This document shows, piece after piece, positions 25,625 to 35,734 of a stretch of DNA of 64,000 nucleotides. Where the stretch lies: positions 775,501 to 839,500 of the forward strand of contig NZ_CP060695.1 of assembly GCF_014352875.1 (NCBI RefSeq). Reading direction: 5' to 3'. Source of the DNA: Polaribacter pectinis (GTDB lineage Bacteria; Bacteroidota; Bacteroidia; Flavobacteriales; Flavobacteriaceae). A program made the translations under genes and the position numbers. Positions within the stretch are counted from its first letter, which is position 1. Each line of letters opens with the position of its first letter. The notes under the pieces are model-generated. The model was given only the letters and a program-made list of their open reading frames with translations, ran no database searches and was not told the DNA's origin.

Positions 25625-26579
25625 GTTTATACTTAAGGTTTTTAGGAAAATTTACATAAATATTTTTGGAAAAAAATACAGAGGTTTTTTTAATACTGAA
25701 AAACCAGAATTTAATGGTCAAGCATCTTCAGATTTAATCTATAATGTATTAAAACTAGATAAACCTTGTATGATTTCTAGGTTTGGTAATACAGAGTTCA
25801 CCTGTGTATATCAATATAAAGTTAAAAATGAACCTTTATTATTAAGATATAAAAAATTTATTATTGGAGATATAGATACTTTAGACTATACTTTAAAAAT
25901 TAAGCAAGAAATTCAGAATAACGCAGGTTTTTTTCCAGCAAGTAAAAAAAATTTAAATAAATTTTCTGAATTAATTATTGCAAAAATTAAAAATATAGAT
26001 ATTTTAGGTTCTTGGTTAGAAGTGGAAAATAAGTTTAATTTAGAATTAAAAAACACTCGAAAAGTTGGTTTGGAGGATTTAAATCCCTACAACCATAAAA
26101 TACCATGGAGTAGAATTTTAAAAGGAAAAAAGGTTTTAGTTATTCATCCTTTTACTAAAAGTATTGAGTCTCAATATAAAAAGAGAGAAAAGTTATTTAA
26201 GAATAAAGAAGTACTTCCAGAGTTTAATTTAATAACCTATAAACCAGTTGTTTCTATTATTGATAACCATAAAAATTTACCATTTAAAGATTGGTTTGAA
26301 GCATTGAGTTTCATGAAAAAAGATATCGAGAAAATAGATTTTGATATTGCTATTTTAGGTTGTGGAGCCTATGGTTTACCATTAGCAAGCTATATTAAAG
26401 AAATTGGTAAGAAAGCGGTTCATATTGGGGGATCTACGCAAATGTTGTTTGGTATTCTTGGTAAAAGATGGGAAACAGAATATGATTTATCGCACATAAT
26501 AAATGAAAATTGGGTGAGACCATTAGAGGAAGAAATTCCTAAAAATTTCAAAAAAATTGAAAATGGGTGTTACTGGTAA
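25617..26579 (+). CDS. GT-D fold glycosyltransferase (DUF1792-like)
   Basis: A 320-residue protein. CMISRFGNTEFTCV (about residues 52-65) resembles the ISRFGDGE signature of GT-D-type transferases (former DUF1792), first known from streptococcal glycoprotein glucosylation. A second conserved part, IDFDIAILGCGAYGLPLASYIKEIG, precedes HIGGSTQMLFGILGKRW at the C-terminus. The GT-D family is metal-dependent and has few characterised members. The sugar is unknown; it acts inside this operon. Confidence 0.78.
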   Translation: MIEFILKVFRKIYINIFGKKYRGFFNTEKPEFNGQASSDLIYNVLKLDKPCMISRFGNTEFTCVYQYKVKNEPLLLRYKKFIIGDIDTLDYTLKIKQEIQNNAGFFPASKKNLNKFSELIIAKIKNIDILGSWLEVENKFNLELKNTRKVGLEDLNPYNHKIPWSRILKGKKVLVIHPFTKSIESQYKKREKLFKNKEVLPEFNLITYKPVVSIIDNHKNLPFKDWFEALSFMKKDIEKIDFDIAILGCGAYGLPLASYIKEIGKKAVHIGGSTQMLFGILGKRWETEYDLSHIINENWVRPLEEEIPKNFKKIENGCYW

Positions 26580-26601
26580 TATGAATATTGTAAAATAAAA
26601 T

Positions 26602-27327
26602 ATGTTATTTACTTCTAAAAGATCTTCCGTAAAAACGGCACTTAAATTTAAAGTGTATAATTTTTTTAAAAAAATTATTAAAATTAAATACAGAGAAACC
26701 TATTCTCAATTAGGTGAAGATATTGCTATATGCCATTTATTAGAAAAATACTTAAAACTAAATAAAGGATTTTACATTGATGTTGGTTGTAATCATCCCA
26801 TTCAATATTCTAATACTTTTTTATTGTATCGTAAAGGTTGGAGCGGTATAACTATAGATCTTAATAAAGAATTAATTTCTTTGCATAAGCTAGAAAGAAA
26901 AGGTGACATACAAATTAATACAGCAATAGCAGATAAAAATGAGTCTGTTAAAGTGTATGAGTTTTCAGAAGATGGTGTAAATACTATAAATAAAGATTTT
27001 TACGATGAAATAAAAAATCATGCAAATTTAATTTCAGATTCTAGAACTATAGACACTTTAACATTAAATGAAATAATAGAAGAACATAAGGTGTCAAAAA
27101 TAGACCTACTGTGTATAGATGTAGAAGGACATGATTTTAAAGTTTTACAGTCAATAAATTTAAAAAAGTACAGGCCTAAATTAATTGTTGTTGAGATGTT
27201 AGATAATTTCGATTTCAAAAATTTAAGTGAAAGTGAAATTTTTAGCTATTTAAAAGAAAATAACTATAAATTAGTTGGTTACTTAATTGCAAATGGATAT
27301 TTTATAGATGAAACTTTAAATTATTAA
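26602..27327 (+). CDS. FkbM family methyltransferase
   Basis: A 241-residue SAM-dependent methyltransferase. The SAM-binding motif is GFYIDVGCNHP (about residues 56-66); TIDTLTLNEII and LLCIDVEGHDFKVLQ are the FkbM hallmarks. It probably O-methylates a sugar, perhaps a chain-end residue. In ABC-exported O-antigens a terminal methyl group can stop chain growth, which would fit the Wzt extension, but this is inference. Confidence 0.88.
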   Translation: MLFTSKRSSVKTALKFKVYNFFKKIIKIKYRETYSQLGEDIAICHLLEKYLKLNKGFYIDVGCNHPIQYSNTFLLYRKGWSGITIDLNKELISLHKLERKGDIQINTAIADKNESVKVYEFSEDGVNTINKDFYDEIKNHANLISDSRTIDTLTLNEIIEEHKVSKIDLLCIDVEGHDFKVLQSINLKKYRPKLIVVEMLDNFDFKNLSESEIFSYLKENNYKLVGYLIANGYFIDETLNY

Positions 27328-27343
27328 TTATTGTTAAATAAAA

Positions 27344-28117
27344 ATGCAACAACTTTTATCCATAATTACTATAAATTATAACGATTTTTCTGGTCTAAAA
27401 AAGACTGTAGAATCTGTTATAAAGCAAACCTATTCTAATTTTGAGTACGTTGTAATTGATGGAGGTTCTACAGATGAAAGTTATAAATACCTACAAGAAA
27501 AGAAAGATTCTTTCTCTCACCTAGTGAGTGAAAAAGATGCTGGAATTTACAATGCAATGAATAAAGGAATAAGAGCCGCTAAAGGAGAATATTTGTTGTT
27601 TTTAAATAGCGGAGATGTTTTAAATGGAGTTAGTGCATTAAAAGATTTTATAGAGAGCCCTCTTTTTTTAGGAGATATAGTTTATGGAGATTATAAATTT
27701 TTAGAAGGTGAGAAAAAGTACCCAGACAATTTAACTCCTTTACATTTTTTTAAATCATCTTTACCGCATCAAAGTTCTCTAATTAAAAAAGAGCTTTTTG
27801 ATATTTATGGATATTATGATGAAGGTTTTAAAATAGTTTCAGATAAAGCTTTTTATATTAAGTGTTTTTTGAGCAATAAAGTTGTTTTTACTCACATCAA
27901 TCAAAAACTATCAATAGTAGATTTAAATGGAATTAGTAATAGTTCTGAATATCAAAAAAAAGTAGTAGAAGAAAATAATATAATTTTAAAAAATTACTTC
28001 GGTGTTTTTTATGAAGATTATAAAAACATGATAAAATTAAGTGCGAAATATAAAACTTTAGAAAGTAAAACTTTTAAAAGTTTAATAAGAAGACTTAAAA
28101 AAAAGCTATTCAAATAA
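27344..28117 (+). CDS. Glycosyltransferase family 2, WcaE-like
   Basis: A 257-residue GT-A enzyme: LSIITINYNDFSGLKKTVES, VVIDGGSTDES and KDAGIYNAMNKGIRAAKGEY followed by FLNSGD. This pattern belongs to the PGL-like/WcaE subgroup of GT2. A basic C-terminal helix (RRLKKKLFK) may contact the membrane. Closely packed with its neighbours. Confidence 0.9.
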   Translation: MQQLLSIITINYNDFSGLKKTVESVIKQTYSNFEYVVIDGGSTDESYKYLQEKKDSFSHLVSEKDAGIYNAMNKGIRAAKGEYLLFLNSGDVLNGVSALKDFIESPLFLGDIVYGDYKFLEGEKKYPDNLTPLHFFKSSLPHQSSLIKKELFDIYGYYDEGFKIVSDKAFYIKCFLSNKVVFTHINQKLSIVDLNGISNSSEYQKKVVEENNIILKNYFGVFYEDYKNMIKLSAKYKTLESKTFKSLIRRLKKKLFK

Positions 28118-28129
28118 TTAAAAGTATAA

Positions 28130-29275
28130 ATGTTGAAGCCTAGAGTATTAATTTTAAGCCCTATTGGGGATGTAGGAGGTAGAGAGTTAGAGGTGGGTTT
28201 TATTGCTTCGGTTTTATCATCTAAATACAATGTTAAGGTTCTTTCAACGGGTAATTATACGCACAATTCACAAGTTAAAGCATTCAAAGGTTTCTCTGTA
28301 ACAAGCTTAAAATATAAAATTTTTGACAGTAGTTTGTTTGTAAGAGTTTTTATTAAATTAATTTCACATTTCAAAAAAAGTATTTCTTACGATGCTTCTA
28401 GTTTAAGTGCACCATTAATTAAAAAAATTTTAAACGTTCAAAAAAGAAAAATTAAAATATTAAATAAAGAGATTTTAAAAACGGATATAGTTTTTATTTC
28501 GGCACAATTATCATCAAATTATATTAAGGATATTATTTTAATTGCAAAAATAAATAAGAAATCAATAGTTTTTAGAACTACTGGTAATATTACAGAAAAT
28601 ATAGATTTTAGTTATTTAAAATATGTTGATGTTTTTATACATCATTCATTAAGAAATGCCCAAAAACTAAATAGAAATTATAGATATAATATTATAGATC
28701 AATGTGCATTTAACGAAGAAAACTTTTTAAAAGTTCCTGCTTTAAACTCAAAAGTAAATAACTTTATGACAGTTTCTAGAATTGAAAAAAACAAAAATAT
28801 AGATGTTGTAATTAATTCTTTTTGTAAAAGTGAGGATATAAATGATAAATTATATGTTGTTGGTAATGGTCCAGATTTAGAAGATTTAAAAGCAAAAACA
28901 AAAGATAAGAGAGTCATTTTTACTGGCTTTATACAGAATAATGAGTTACAAGAAATTTATAAAAATTGTCAATGTTTTATAGTTTCTTATTACCAATTAG
29001 AAGCAGGACCTTTAACAGCAATAGAAGCAATGGCTGCAGGGAAAATATTAATTTCATCTAAAACAGGAGCAATGACAGAAAGACTTACTGGCAAATATGC
29101 TTTTTGGCATGATAACACAGTAAAGTTATTGTCAGAAAAAATAAAAGAAATTAAAATGTTTAGTAAAGATGAAGTAGCAGAAATATCTAAATTCAATAGA
29201 GAAAGATATGTTTCAGAATATTCAATTGAAATAATTAGTAAAAAATATTTAGACGCTGTTTCATCATTAAATTAG
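28130..29275 (+). CDS. Glycosyltransferase family 4
   Basis: A 381-residue GT-B enzyme. The N-terminal VLILSPIGDVGGRELEVGFI and the donor-binding region YYQLEAGPLTAIEAMAAGKILI followed by the nucleotide-sugar loop mark it as GT4-like. The donor domain begins near FMTVSRIEKNKNIDVVI. It has no membrane segment. Its position in the middle of the glycosyltransferase run suggests it adds one residue of the repeat or core. Confidence 0.87.
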   Translation: MLKPRVLILSPIGDVGGRELEVGFIASVLSSKYNVKVLSTGNYTHNSQVKAFKGFSVTSLKYKIFDSSLFVRVFIKLISHFKKSISYDASSLSAPLIKKILNVQKRKIKILNKEILKTDIVFISAQLSSNYIKDIILIAKINKKSIVFRTTGNITENIDFSYLKYVDVFIHHSLRNAQKLNRNYRYNIIDQCAFNEENFLKVPALNSKVNNFMTVSRIEKNKNIDVVINSFCKSEDINDKLYVVGNGPDLEDLKAKTKDKRVIFTGFIQNNELQEIYKNCQCFIVSYYQLEAGPLTAIEAMAAGKILISSKTGAMTERLTGKYAFWHDNTVKLLSEKIKEIKMFSKDEVAEISKFNRERYVSEYSIEIISKKYLDAVSSLN

Positions 29276-29286
29276 AAACCAATAAT

Positions 29287-30210
29287 ATGAGTAAACCTCT
29301 TGTATCAATTTTAATTCCTACACATAATAGAGCTCTATTGATTCTAGAAACTTTAACATCTGTAAAAGAACAAACCTATAAAAATTGGGAATGTATTTTA
29401 GTTGATGATGGTTCTACAGATAATACAGTAGAGCTTATAGAAAAATGGAGTCTTAATGATAGTAGGTTTAAGGTAGTTACCAGACCCAAAAATCGAAAAA
29501 AGGGAGCAAATGCATGTAGAAATTTAGGTTTTGAAATTTCAAAAGGAGACTTTATTCAGTGGTTTGACAGTGATGATATCATGAGCCCTCATAAAATTGA
29601 AGAAAAGGTTAAAATTTTGGAAGAGTTTAAAACCAAAGATTATGTTGTTTGTGAAGGAATAGAGTTTAATGAAACTATTTCTAATACTTTTAATAAATGG
29701 GATACAATATCTTCTGTAAACCCTATTCTAGATCATATAACAGGCAAAGTAAATTTTCATACAAATGGGCCACTTTTTAGAAGAACCTTTTTAGAAAATA
29801 AAAAGTTGTTTAACGAAGATTTACAGAGAAAACAAGAATGGGAATTTTATACAAGACTTTTATTTAATTCTGCTAATTATTATCCATTGCATAAAACATT
29901 ATATTATTTTAGAATTCATCCATGCAGTATTAATGGTAAAGACTCTTATAAGACCGTAAAATCTAGAATTATTGCAAATAATTTAGTGTTTAAAATGTTA
30001 AAAAATGAAAAAAAAATACTTAAAAAAAACTATTTCTTAAGAAAACATTTTTTGTATAAATATGCTTACAATATAAAATTAGTAAAGTTGAGTAAAAGTT
30101 ACACAAACTTTTTTTACATTGTTAAAGGAGTTTTAATGACTTTAAATTTTAAAGTAATATCAGACTTATTTTTAACATTAATAAAGAAGGTAAATATTAA
30201 GTTTACATAA
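29287..30210 (+). CDS. Glycosyltransferase family 2
   Basis: A 307-residue GT-A enzyme with VSILIPTHNRALLILETLTS, LVDDGSTDNT and the metal-binding FDSDDIMSPHKI. The C-terminal 60 residues are basic and contain a weak hydrophobic helix. It starts 12 bases after the previous stop. Donor and acceptor cannot be read from the sequence. Confidence 0.9.
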   Translation: MSKPLVSILIPTHNRALLILETLTSVKEQTYKNWECILVDDGSTDNTVELIEKWSLNDSRFKVVTRPKNRKKGANACRNLGFEISKGDFIQWFDSDDIMSPHKIEEKVKILEEFKTKDYVVCEGIEFNETISNTFNKWDTISSVNPILDHITGKVNFHTNGPLFRRTFLENKKLFNEDLQRKQEWEFYTRLLFNSANYYPLHKTLYYFRIHPCSINGKDSYKTVKSRIIANNLVFKMLKNEKKILKKNYFLRKHFLYKYAYNIKLVKLSKSYTNFFYIVKGVLMTLNFKVISDLFLTLIKKVNIKFT

Positions 30211-30227
30211 AAATAACTTAAAGTATA

Positions 30228-31187
30228 ATGAGAATAGGGCAGAATCCTGAAAAAAAGAAATTTAATAAGATAGAGTATAAACAGCATAGAGTAATAATTC
30301 CTGTTTATATTCCAGATTCTCATGACCAATATTTTAATAATTTATTTTCAGTATTAAAAATCTCTATAGATTCTTTACTTAAAACAACCAATAAAACTCA
30401 AACAAATATTACCATAATTAATAATAATTGTAAAAAAGAAGTCACTAATTATTTAGACAGTTTATTACAAGATAAAATAATCGATAAACACGTTAAACTA
30501 TCTACTAATTATGGTAAGGTTTACACAATTCTATCAGAAGCAAAAGCAAGTTACGAGCAATTAATAACAATAGCAGATGCAGATGTTTTTTACTTTTCTA
30601 ATTGGTTAAGTAATACAATTCAAGTTTTTAATAATTATAAGAAAGCAGGTGTTGTAGCCCCATTACCAATGCCACAATCTGCTTATTATTGCAATCATTC
30701 ATTATTTTTTGATAAATTACTAAAAGTAAAAAAAGGTAAAGTTGTATTAGATGAAGACATTTTATTGTTTGAGAAAAGTGTTAACAGTAAAATTTCAATT
30801 GAAAAAAATAATTGGTTTAAAAATCAACTATATTTAGAAAAAAATAGGAGTAAAACGTGTGTAGGAGCAGGTCATTTTATTGCAACTTATAGAAAAGAAG
30901 TTTTAGATAAAATTAACGTAGAAAAACCAAAATATATCTTTGAAAACGGAGCTGAAACATTTCATTTAGATAATCCCATAGACAAATTAGGTTATTATAG
31001 ACTTTCAACTATAAAAACGTTTGCTTATCATTTAGGTAATAACATACCAAATTGGGTAAAAGAATATAAATTTAGTGAGTTAAATCTTACAGAAAACAGT
31101 AATAAAATTAAGTTCAGTAATTCTTTTATACCTTATAAAATAAAAGAGATTACTGCAAAAATATATAGAAAATTAACAACCATTTAG
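30228..31187 (+). CDS. Glycosyltransferase, GT2-like (divergent)
   Basis: A 319-residue protein with a divergent GT-A fold: the first strand is [16 protein letters not shown] and a D-x-D is present in [13 protein letters not shown]. The usual GT2 glycine-serine-threonine stretch is replaced by [22 protein letters not shown] near the C-terminus may include a catalytic-type histidine. Family assignment is weaker than for its neighbours. It is the last gene before the nonulosonic acid block. Confidence 0.72.
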   Translation: MRIGQNPEKKKFNKIEYKQHRVIIPVYIPDSHDQYFNNLFSVLKISIDSLLKTTNKTQTNITIINNNCKKEVTNYLDSLLQDKIIDKHVKLSTNYGKVYTILSEAKASYEQLITIADADVFYFSNWLSNTIQVFNNYKKAGVVAPLPMPQSAYYCNHSLFFDKLLKVKKGKVVLDEDILLFEKSVNSKISIEKNNWFKNQLYLEKNRSKTCVGAGHFIATYRKEVLDKINVEKPKYIFENGAETFHLDNPIDKLGYYRLSTIKTFAYHLGNNIPNWVKEYKFSELNLTENSNKIKFSNSFIPYKIKEITAKIYRKLTTI

Positions 31188-31194
31188 AGATATT

Positions 31195-32232
31195 TTGAAC
31201 AATTATATAGAAATACAAGGCAGAAAAATAGGAAAAGATTACACTCCTTTTGTAATAGCAGAAATAGGTATTAATCATGAAGGCTCATTAAAAGTTGCCA
31301 AAGAAATGGTAGATGCAGCTCATAGAGCAGGGGCAGAATGTGTAAAACACCAAACTCACATTGTAGAAGATGAAATGAGTGGTGAAGCTAAAAAAGTTAT
31401 TCCAGGTAATGCAGATGTTTCAATTTATGAAATTATGAAACGTTGTGCATTAGATGAAGAAGATGAAATTGCATTAAAGGAATATGTAGAAAGTAAAGGT
31501 ATGATTTTTATTTCTACACCTTTTTCAAGAGCCGCGTCAGAGAGATTAGAAAGAATGAACGTTTCTGCCTATAAAATTGGTTCTGGAGAATGTAATAACT
31601 ATCCATTATTAGAGCACATTGCATCTTTTGGCAAACCAGTAATTTTAAGTACTGGTATGAATACAATTAAAAGTGTAGCCAAAGCTGTAGCAATTTTCGA
31701 TAAAGCTAATGTGCCTTTAGCTTTATTACATACTACAAACTTATATCCAACACCAGTGCATTTAGTTCGTTTTGGAGCCATGCAAGAACTGTCAGAAGCA
31801 TTTCCAAAAAATGTTTTTGGCTTATCAGACCATACACTTACAAATCATGCTTGTTTAGGTGCTGTAGCTTTAGGAGCTTCAATTTTAGAACGTCATTTTA
31901 CAGATCACAAACAAAGAACAGGGCCAGACATCGTTTGTTCAATGGACGAAAATGATTGTAAAGAATTAATAGAAGGAAGCAATTTAATTTGGCAAATGCG
32001 AGGAGGTACAAAAGAACCAGCCAAAGAAGAACAAGTAACTATAGACTTTGCTTTTGCAACAGTAGTTACTATAAAACCAATTAAAAAAGGAGACATTTTT
32101 ACTAAAGAAAATATTTGGGTTAAAAGACCAGGAACTGGAGAGGTTTTAGCAGAAGAATTTAATTCTATTTTAGGTAAAATTGCCACAAACAATATTGAAA
32201 ACGATCATCATTTAACCTATAAAGATTTTTAA
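31195..32232 (+). CDS. neuB: N-acetylneuraminate synthase family protein (NeuB/LegI type)
   Basis: This 345-residue aldolase condenses phosphoenolpyruvate with a six-carbon N-acetylated sugar such as ManNAc to give a nine-carbon nonulosonic acid. The NeuB barrel runs from [17 protein letters not shown] through [19 protein letters not shown] and [18 protein letters not shown] to LSDHT and [10 protein letters not shown]-terminal SAF antifreeze-like domain (about 280-345) begins with [20 protein letters not shown]. The start is TTG at 31195. Neuraminic and legionaminic acid synthases cannot be told apart by eye. Confidence 0.92.
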   Translation: MNNYIEIQGRKIGKDYTPFVIAEIGINHEGSLKVAKEMVDAAHRAGAECVKHQTHIVEDEMSGEAKKVIPGNADVSIYEIMKRCALDEEDEIALKEYVESKGMIFISTPFSRAASERLERMNVSAYKIGSGECNNYPLLEHIASFGKPVILSTGMNTIKSVAKAVAIFDKANVPLALLHTTNLYPTPVHLVRFGAMQELSEAFPKNVFGLSDHTLTNHACLGAVALGASILERHFTDHKQRTGPDIVCSMDENDCKELIEGSNLIWQMRGGTKEPAKEEQVTIDFAFATVVTIKPIKKGDIFTKENIWVKRPGTGEVLAEEFNSILGKIATNNIENDHHLTYKDF

Positions 32233-32234
32233 AA

Positions 32235-32894
32235 ATGAAGAAGTTATACAATCTAGAGAATCAATTCGATTATGAAAATGGTTTTTACGCCACTGCAGAT
32301 CCTTCTCGTTTTGGGAAATTTATGACACATTTAGAACTTTTTAAATTATCTTCATCTATACCTGGCGAAATTGTTGAGTTAGGTGTTTTTAAAGGAAATT
32401 CTTTTTTTAGATGGATAAAATTAAGAGAAGTTTTAGAGCAAACTAAAAGTAGAAAAATTATAGGTTTTGATGTTTTTGGTGAATTTCCAGAAACAGATTT
32501 CGAAAACGATAAAGGTAGAAGAGAAGCTTTTATAGATGAAACAAATGGTGGTGTTGGTATTTCTTTTGAAGAAATAAATGAACTGTTAGAAAAACAAAAT
32601 TTAAAAAAGAATGTAGATATAATAAAAGGAAACATCTTAATTACATTAGATAAATACTTGGATGAAAACCCACATTTAAAAATTTCACTTTTGCATATAG
32701 ATGTAGATATTTATGAACCGGTAAAACATATTTTAGAAAAACTATATCATAGAGTTACCAAAGGCGGAATAATTATTTTAGATGATTATGGTACTTTTTC
32801 GGGAACAAATAAAGCTGTAGATGATTTTTTAGATGATACTGTAGAAATTAAAAAACTTCCTTTTTCGCACGCAATATCATACATTGTAAAGTAA
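32235..32894 (+). CDS. TylF/macrocin-type SAM-dependent methyltransferase
   Basis: A 219-residue class I methyltransferase: EIVELGVFKGNSFFRW (SAM-binding), FDVFGEFPETDF, then LHIDVDIYEPVKHILEKLY and GGIIILDDYGTFSGTNKAVDDF, the acidic metal-binding motif of TylF-like sugar O-methyltransferases. It sits between neuB and neuC with only 2-3 base gaps, so it probably acts on the nonulosonic acid or its precursor. That placement is unusual for standard sialic acid clusters. Confidence 0.82.
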   Translation: MKKLYNLENQFDYENGFYATADPSRFGKFMTHLELFKLSSSIPGEIVELGVFKGNSFFRWIKLREVLEQTKSRKIIGFDVFGEFPETDFENDKGRREAFIDETNGGVGISFEEINELLEKQNLKKNVDIIKGNILITLDKYLDENPHLKISLLHIDVDIYEPVKHILEKLYHRVTKGGIIILDDYGTFSGTNKAVDDFLDDTVEIKKLPFSHAISYIVK

Positions 32895-32897
32895 CTT

Positions 32898-34022
32898 ATG
32901 AAAAAACTGGTATTTTTAACAGGAACTCGTGCAGATTTTGGGAAACTAAAATCACTTATTAAAATCACCCAAGAATCTTCAAATTTCGATGTGCAAATTT
33001 TTGCAACAGGAATGCATTTAGATGAAAAATATGGTTTAACTGTTAATGAAATTTATAAAAGCGGATTCAATAATGTTGCAACATACAAAAATCATGCAGG
33101 AGCAGAATTTATGGATAGAACTTTGGCTAAAACCATATTAGGTTTTTCTGAATATATATCAAAACAAAAACCAGATTTAATAGTTGTTCATGGAGATAGA
33201 GTAGAAGCTCTAGCAGGGGCCATAGTTGGTAGTTTAAATAATATTTTGGTTGCACATATAGAAGGAGGAGAAATTTCCGGAACTATAGATGAGTTAATCA
33301 GACATTCTGTAAGTAAATTAGCACATCTTCATTTAGTATCAAATGATGAAGCTAAAAAAAGGATTATTCAAATGGGAGAATTAGAAAGCTCCGTTTATGT
33401 TATTGGTTCGCCAGATTTAGACTTAATGAATCCTAACAACTTACCAGATATAGATAAGGTAAAAGAATATTATAGTATTTATTTTAATGAATATGCAATT
33501 GCAATGTATCATCCTGTAACTACAGAATATGAAAACATTAAAGATCAAGTTGCAATTTTTGTAGATAGTTTATTAGCGTCAAATAAAAACTATGTTGTTA
33601 TTTTCCCTAATAACGATTTAGGTACAGAGGAAATTTTAGAGGAATATAAGAGATTAGAAAATAATTCAAAATTCATAATATTTCCATCATTGCGTTTTGA
33701 AAATTTTTTAAGATTACTTCAAAATGCAAATTTTATAATAGGCAACTCTAGTGCGGGTATTAGAGAAGCACCATTTTATAAAGTTCCAACTATAGATATT
33801 GGTTCTAGACAAAATAATAGATCTAAAGGAAGTTCAATCTTAAATGTTGCACACAAATCATCAGAAATTTTAACTGCAATAGAAAATAGTGTAGCATTAA
33901 AATCTGAAAAAATTGATATTTCTGAATTTGGAGAAGGTAATAGCAATACTGTTTTCTTACATTTGTTAAATTCTGAAGAAATTTGGAATGTAAATTGCCA
34001 AAAGCAATTTCAAGATTTGTAA
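32898..34022 (+). CDS. neuC: UDP-GlcNAc 2-epimerase, hydrolysing (NeuC/LegG type)
   Basis: This 374-residue GT-B-like enzyme converts UDP-GlcNAc, or a derivative, to free ManNAc-type sugar plus UDP, the first committed step to nonulosonic acids. The signature FLTGTRADFGKLKSLI starts the protein; VVHGDRVEALAG, HIEGGEISGTIDELIRHSVSKLAHLH and GNSSAGIREAPFY are characteristic of the hydrolysing group. Its product would feed NeuB two genes upstream. Confidence 0.92.
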   Translation: MKKLVFLTGTRADFGKLKSLIKITQESSNFDVQIFATGMHLDEKYGLTVNEIYKSGFNNVATYKNHAGAEFMDRTLAKTILGFSEYISKQKPDLIVVHGDRVEALAGAIVGSLNNILVAHIEGGEISGTIDELIRHSVSKLAHLHLVSNDEAKKRIIQMGELESSVYVIGSPDLDLMNPNNLPDIDKVKEYYSIYFNEYAIAMYHPVTTEYENIKDQVAIFVDSLLASNKNYVVIFPNNDLGTEEILEEYKRLENNSKFIIFPSLRFENFLRLLQNANFIIGNSSAGIREAPFYKVPTIDIGSRQNNRSKGSSILNVAHKSSEILTAIENSVALKSEKIDISEFGEGNSNTVFLHLLNSEEIWNVNCQKQFQDL

Positions 34023-34046
34023 AAAGTAATTTTAAGATTTAGAAAT

Positions 34047-35039
34047 TTGTCAAAAAAAATACTAATTGTTGGTTTAGGCTCAATTGGGCAAAGACACTTA
34101 AGAAACCTATTGTCTTTAGGCTATAAAGATATTTGTTTGGTAAGAAGAAATGCTGCTGTTTTAAAAGAGTTTCCAGATTTAAAAGTTTATAAATCAATTA
34201 GAGAGGCTTGTGAAAATATGTCTTTTAATACTGTAATTATTGCAACTCCAACAGCAAATCATTATAAAGATTTTTTAGAAATATCGAGTTTTAAAATTCA
34301 AAATATTTATATTGAAAAACCAATAACACATTCCGTAGAAGAAGCATTAAAAATTAATGAGATTTCTAATAAACTTAACTTAAACGTTGTTGTTGGCTAT
34401 GATTTACATTTCGATTTAGGTTTATTAAAAATAAAAGAATTACTAGAAGAAAATAAGGTTGGGAAACTTTGCTCATTTCAAGTTGAGGTTGGGCAGTACT
34501 TACCAGATTGGCGACCACATGAAGATTATAGAAATGGAATGAGTGCAAAAGTTGCACTTGGTGGTGGAGTTATGTTAGATTTAATTCACGAATTCGACTA
34601 TGTAAATTGGCTTTTTGGCCCCATAAAATATATTTTTGGTAAGAATAAGCAGATTAGCAATTTAGAAATAGAAACCGAAGATGTTTCTATGAACATTGTT
34701 GAAACCAAACAAGGAGTATTAGGAACAATCTCTTTAGATTACTTACAAAAAGAACTTTCTAGAACTTGTAAAATTGTGGGTGATAAGGGAACAATCATAT
34801 GGAACTATAAAGAGTGTAAAGTTCTTTGGATGACTCATGGTAATTTAACTTGGCAAGAATTCGAATACTCTCACATCGAAAGAAACGATAGATTCATCAA
34901 TATTATAAAAACTTTTATGAATGCTGATTTTAAAGATTTAGATGTAAGGTTGTCTACTGTAAATAGTGCAATAAAGTCTTTAAATATGGTTATAAATGTA
35001 AAAAAGTCTAACATAGAAAATAAATTTATTGAATTATGA
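34047..35039 (+). CDS. Gfo/Idh/MocA family oxidoreductase
   Basis: A 330-residue NAD(P)-dependent sugar oxidoreductase with an N-terminal Rossmann motif ILIVGLGSIGQRHLRNL, the EKP motif in IYIEKPITHSVEEA and a C-terminal alpha/beta domain with VMLDLIHEFDYVNW. It starts at TTG 34047, and its end overlaps the cytidylyltransferase start by four bases. Its position inside the nonulosonic acid block suggests that it oxidises or reduces the nine-carbon sugar or a precursor. Similar oxidoreductases accompany legionaminic acid genes in Campylobacter, from memory. Confidence 0.87.
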   Translation: MSKKILIVGLGSIGQRHLRNLLSLGYKDICLVRRNAAVLKEFPDLKVYKSIREACENMSFNTVIIATPTANHYKDFLEISSFKIQNIYIEKPITHSVEEALKINEISNKLNLNVVVGYDLHFDLGLLKIKELLEENKVGKLCSFQVEVGQYLPDWRPHEDYRNGMSAKVALGGGVMLDLIHEFDYVNWLFGPIKYIFGKNKQISNLEIETEDVSMNIVETKQGVLGTISLDYLQKELSRTCKIVGDKGTIIWNYKECKVLWMTHGNLTWQEFEYSHIERNDRFINIIKTFMNADFKDLDVRLSTVNSAIKSLNMVINVKKSNIENKFIEL

Positions 35040-35734
35040 TAGTTGGTAGTATTTGTATGAGAGGAGGCTCTAAAGGTGTTAAAGGGAAAAACTATCGTAA
35101 TTTGTTAGGGAAACCTTTATTAAGTTATACAATTAATTGTGCAAAATCTTCTAAACTTTTAGAAGATGTTATTATTTCTTCAGATAGCGACTTAATTTTA
35201 GATTTATCTAGCAACTATTTAGAAAAAGAAAAATTATTCAAAAGAAAACCAGAGTTAGCAACAGATAATGCATCAAAATGGGAAGTTTTTAAAAATCTTG
35301 TTTTAGAATATGAAGCAAAAAATAAAGTAAAAATTACACATTTGGTAGATTTAGATGTTACTGTACCAAGAAGATTGCCAGAACATATAGATAGTTGTAT
35401 AAAATTATCAAAAGAAACAAATGCAGATGTTATTATAACGGGTTATGAACCGGAAAGGAATCCGTATTTTAATATGATGGAAGAGCAAAAAGACGGAACA
35501 GCTGTTATTGTAAAAAAATCTGAAACACCTATAAAAAACAGACAAGAAGCACCCAATGTTTATAGCTTAACACCAGCTGTTTACGTCATAAAAAGAGAAG
35601 CTTTGTTTAATTACGACCATTGGTCAGATGCAACTTGTAGAATTCATCCAATTCCAAGAGATTTGGCAATAGATATAGATACAGAATTAGATTTTAAATT
35701 AGTAGAATTTTTAATGAATGAAGATGGAAAATAA
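35036..35734 (+). CDS. neuA: CMP-nonulosonic acid cytidylyltransferase (NeuA-like)
   Basis: A 232-residue enzyme that activates a nonulosonic acid with CTP. The N-terminal nucleotide-binding motif is CMRGGSKGVKGKNYRNLLG, with PLLSYTINCAKSS; VDLDVTVPRR and the C-terminal AIDIDTELDFKLVE complete the pattern of the acylneuraminate cytidylyltransferases. It overlaps the oxidoreductase gene upstream (4 bases) and the SDR gene downstream (17 bases), so translation of the three is probably coupled. Confidence 0.9.
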   Translation: MIVGSICMRGGSKGVKGKNYRNLLGKPLLSYTINCAKSSKLLEDVIISSDSDLILDLSSNYLEKEKLFKRKPELATDNASKWEVFKNLVLEYEAKNKVKITHLVDLDVTVPRRLPEHIDSCIKLSKETNADVIITGYEPERNPYFNMMEEQKDGTAVIVKKSETPIKNRQEAPNVYSLTPAVYVIKREALFNYDHWSDATCRIHPIPRDLAIDIDTELDFKLVEFLMNEDGK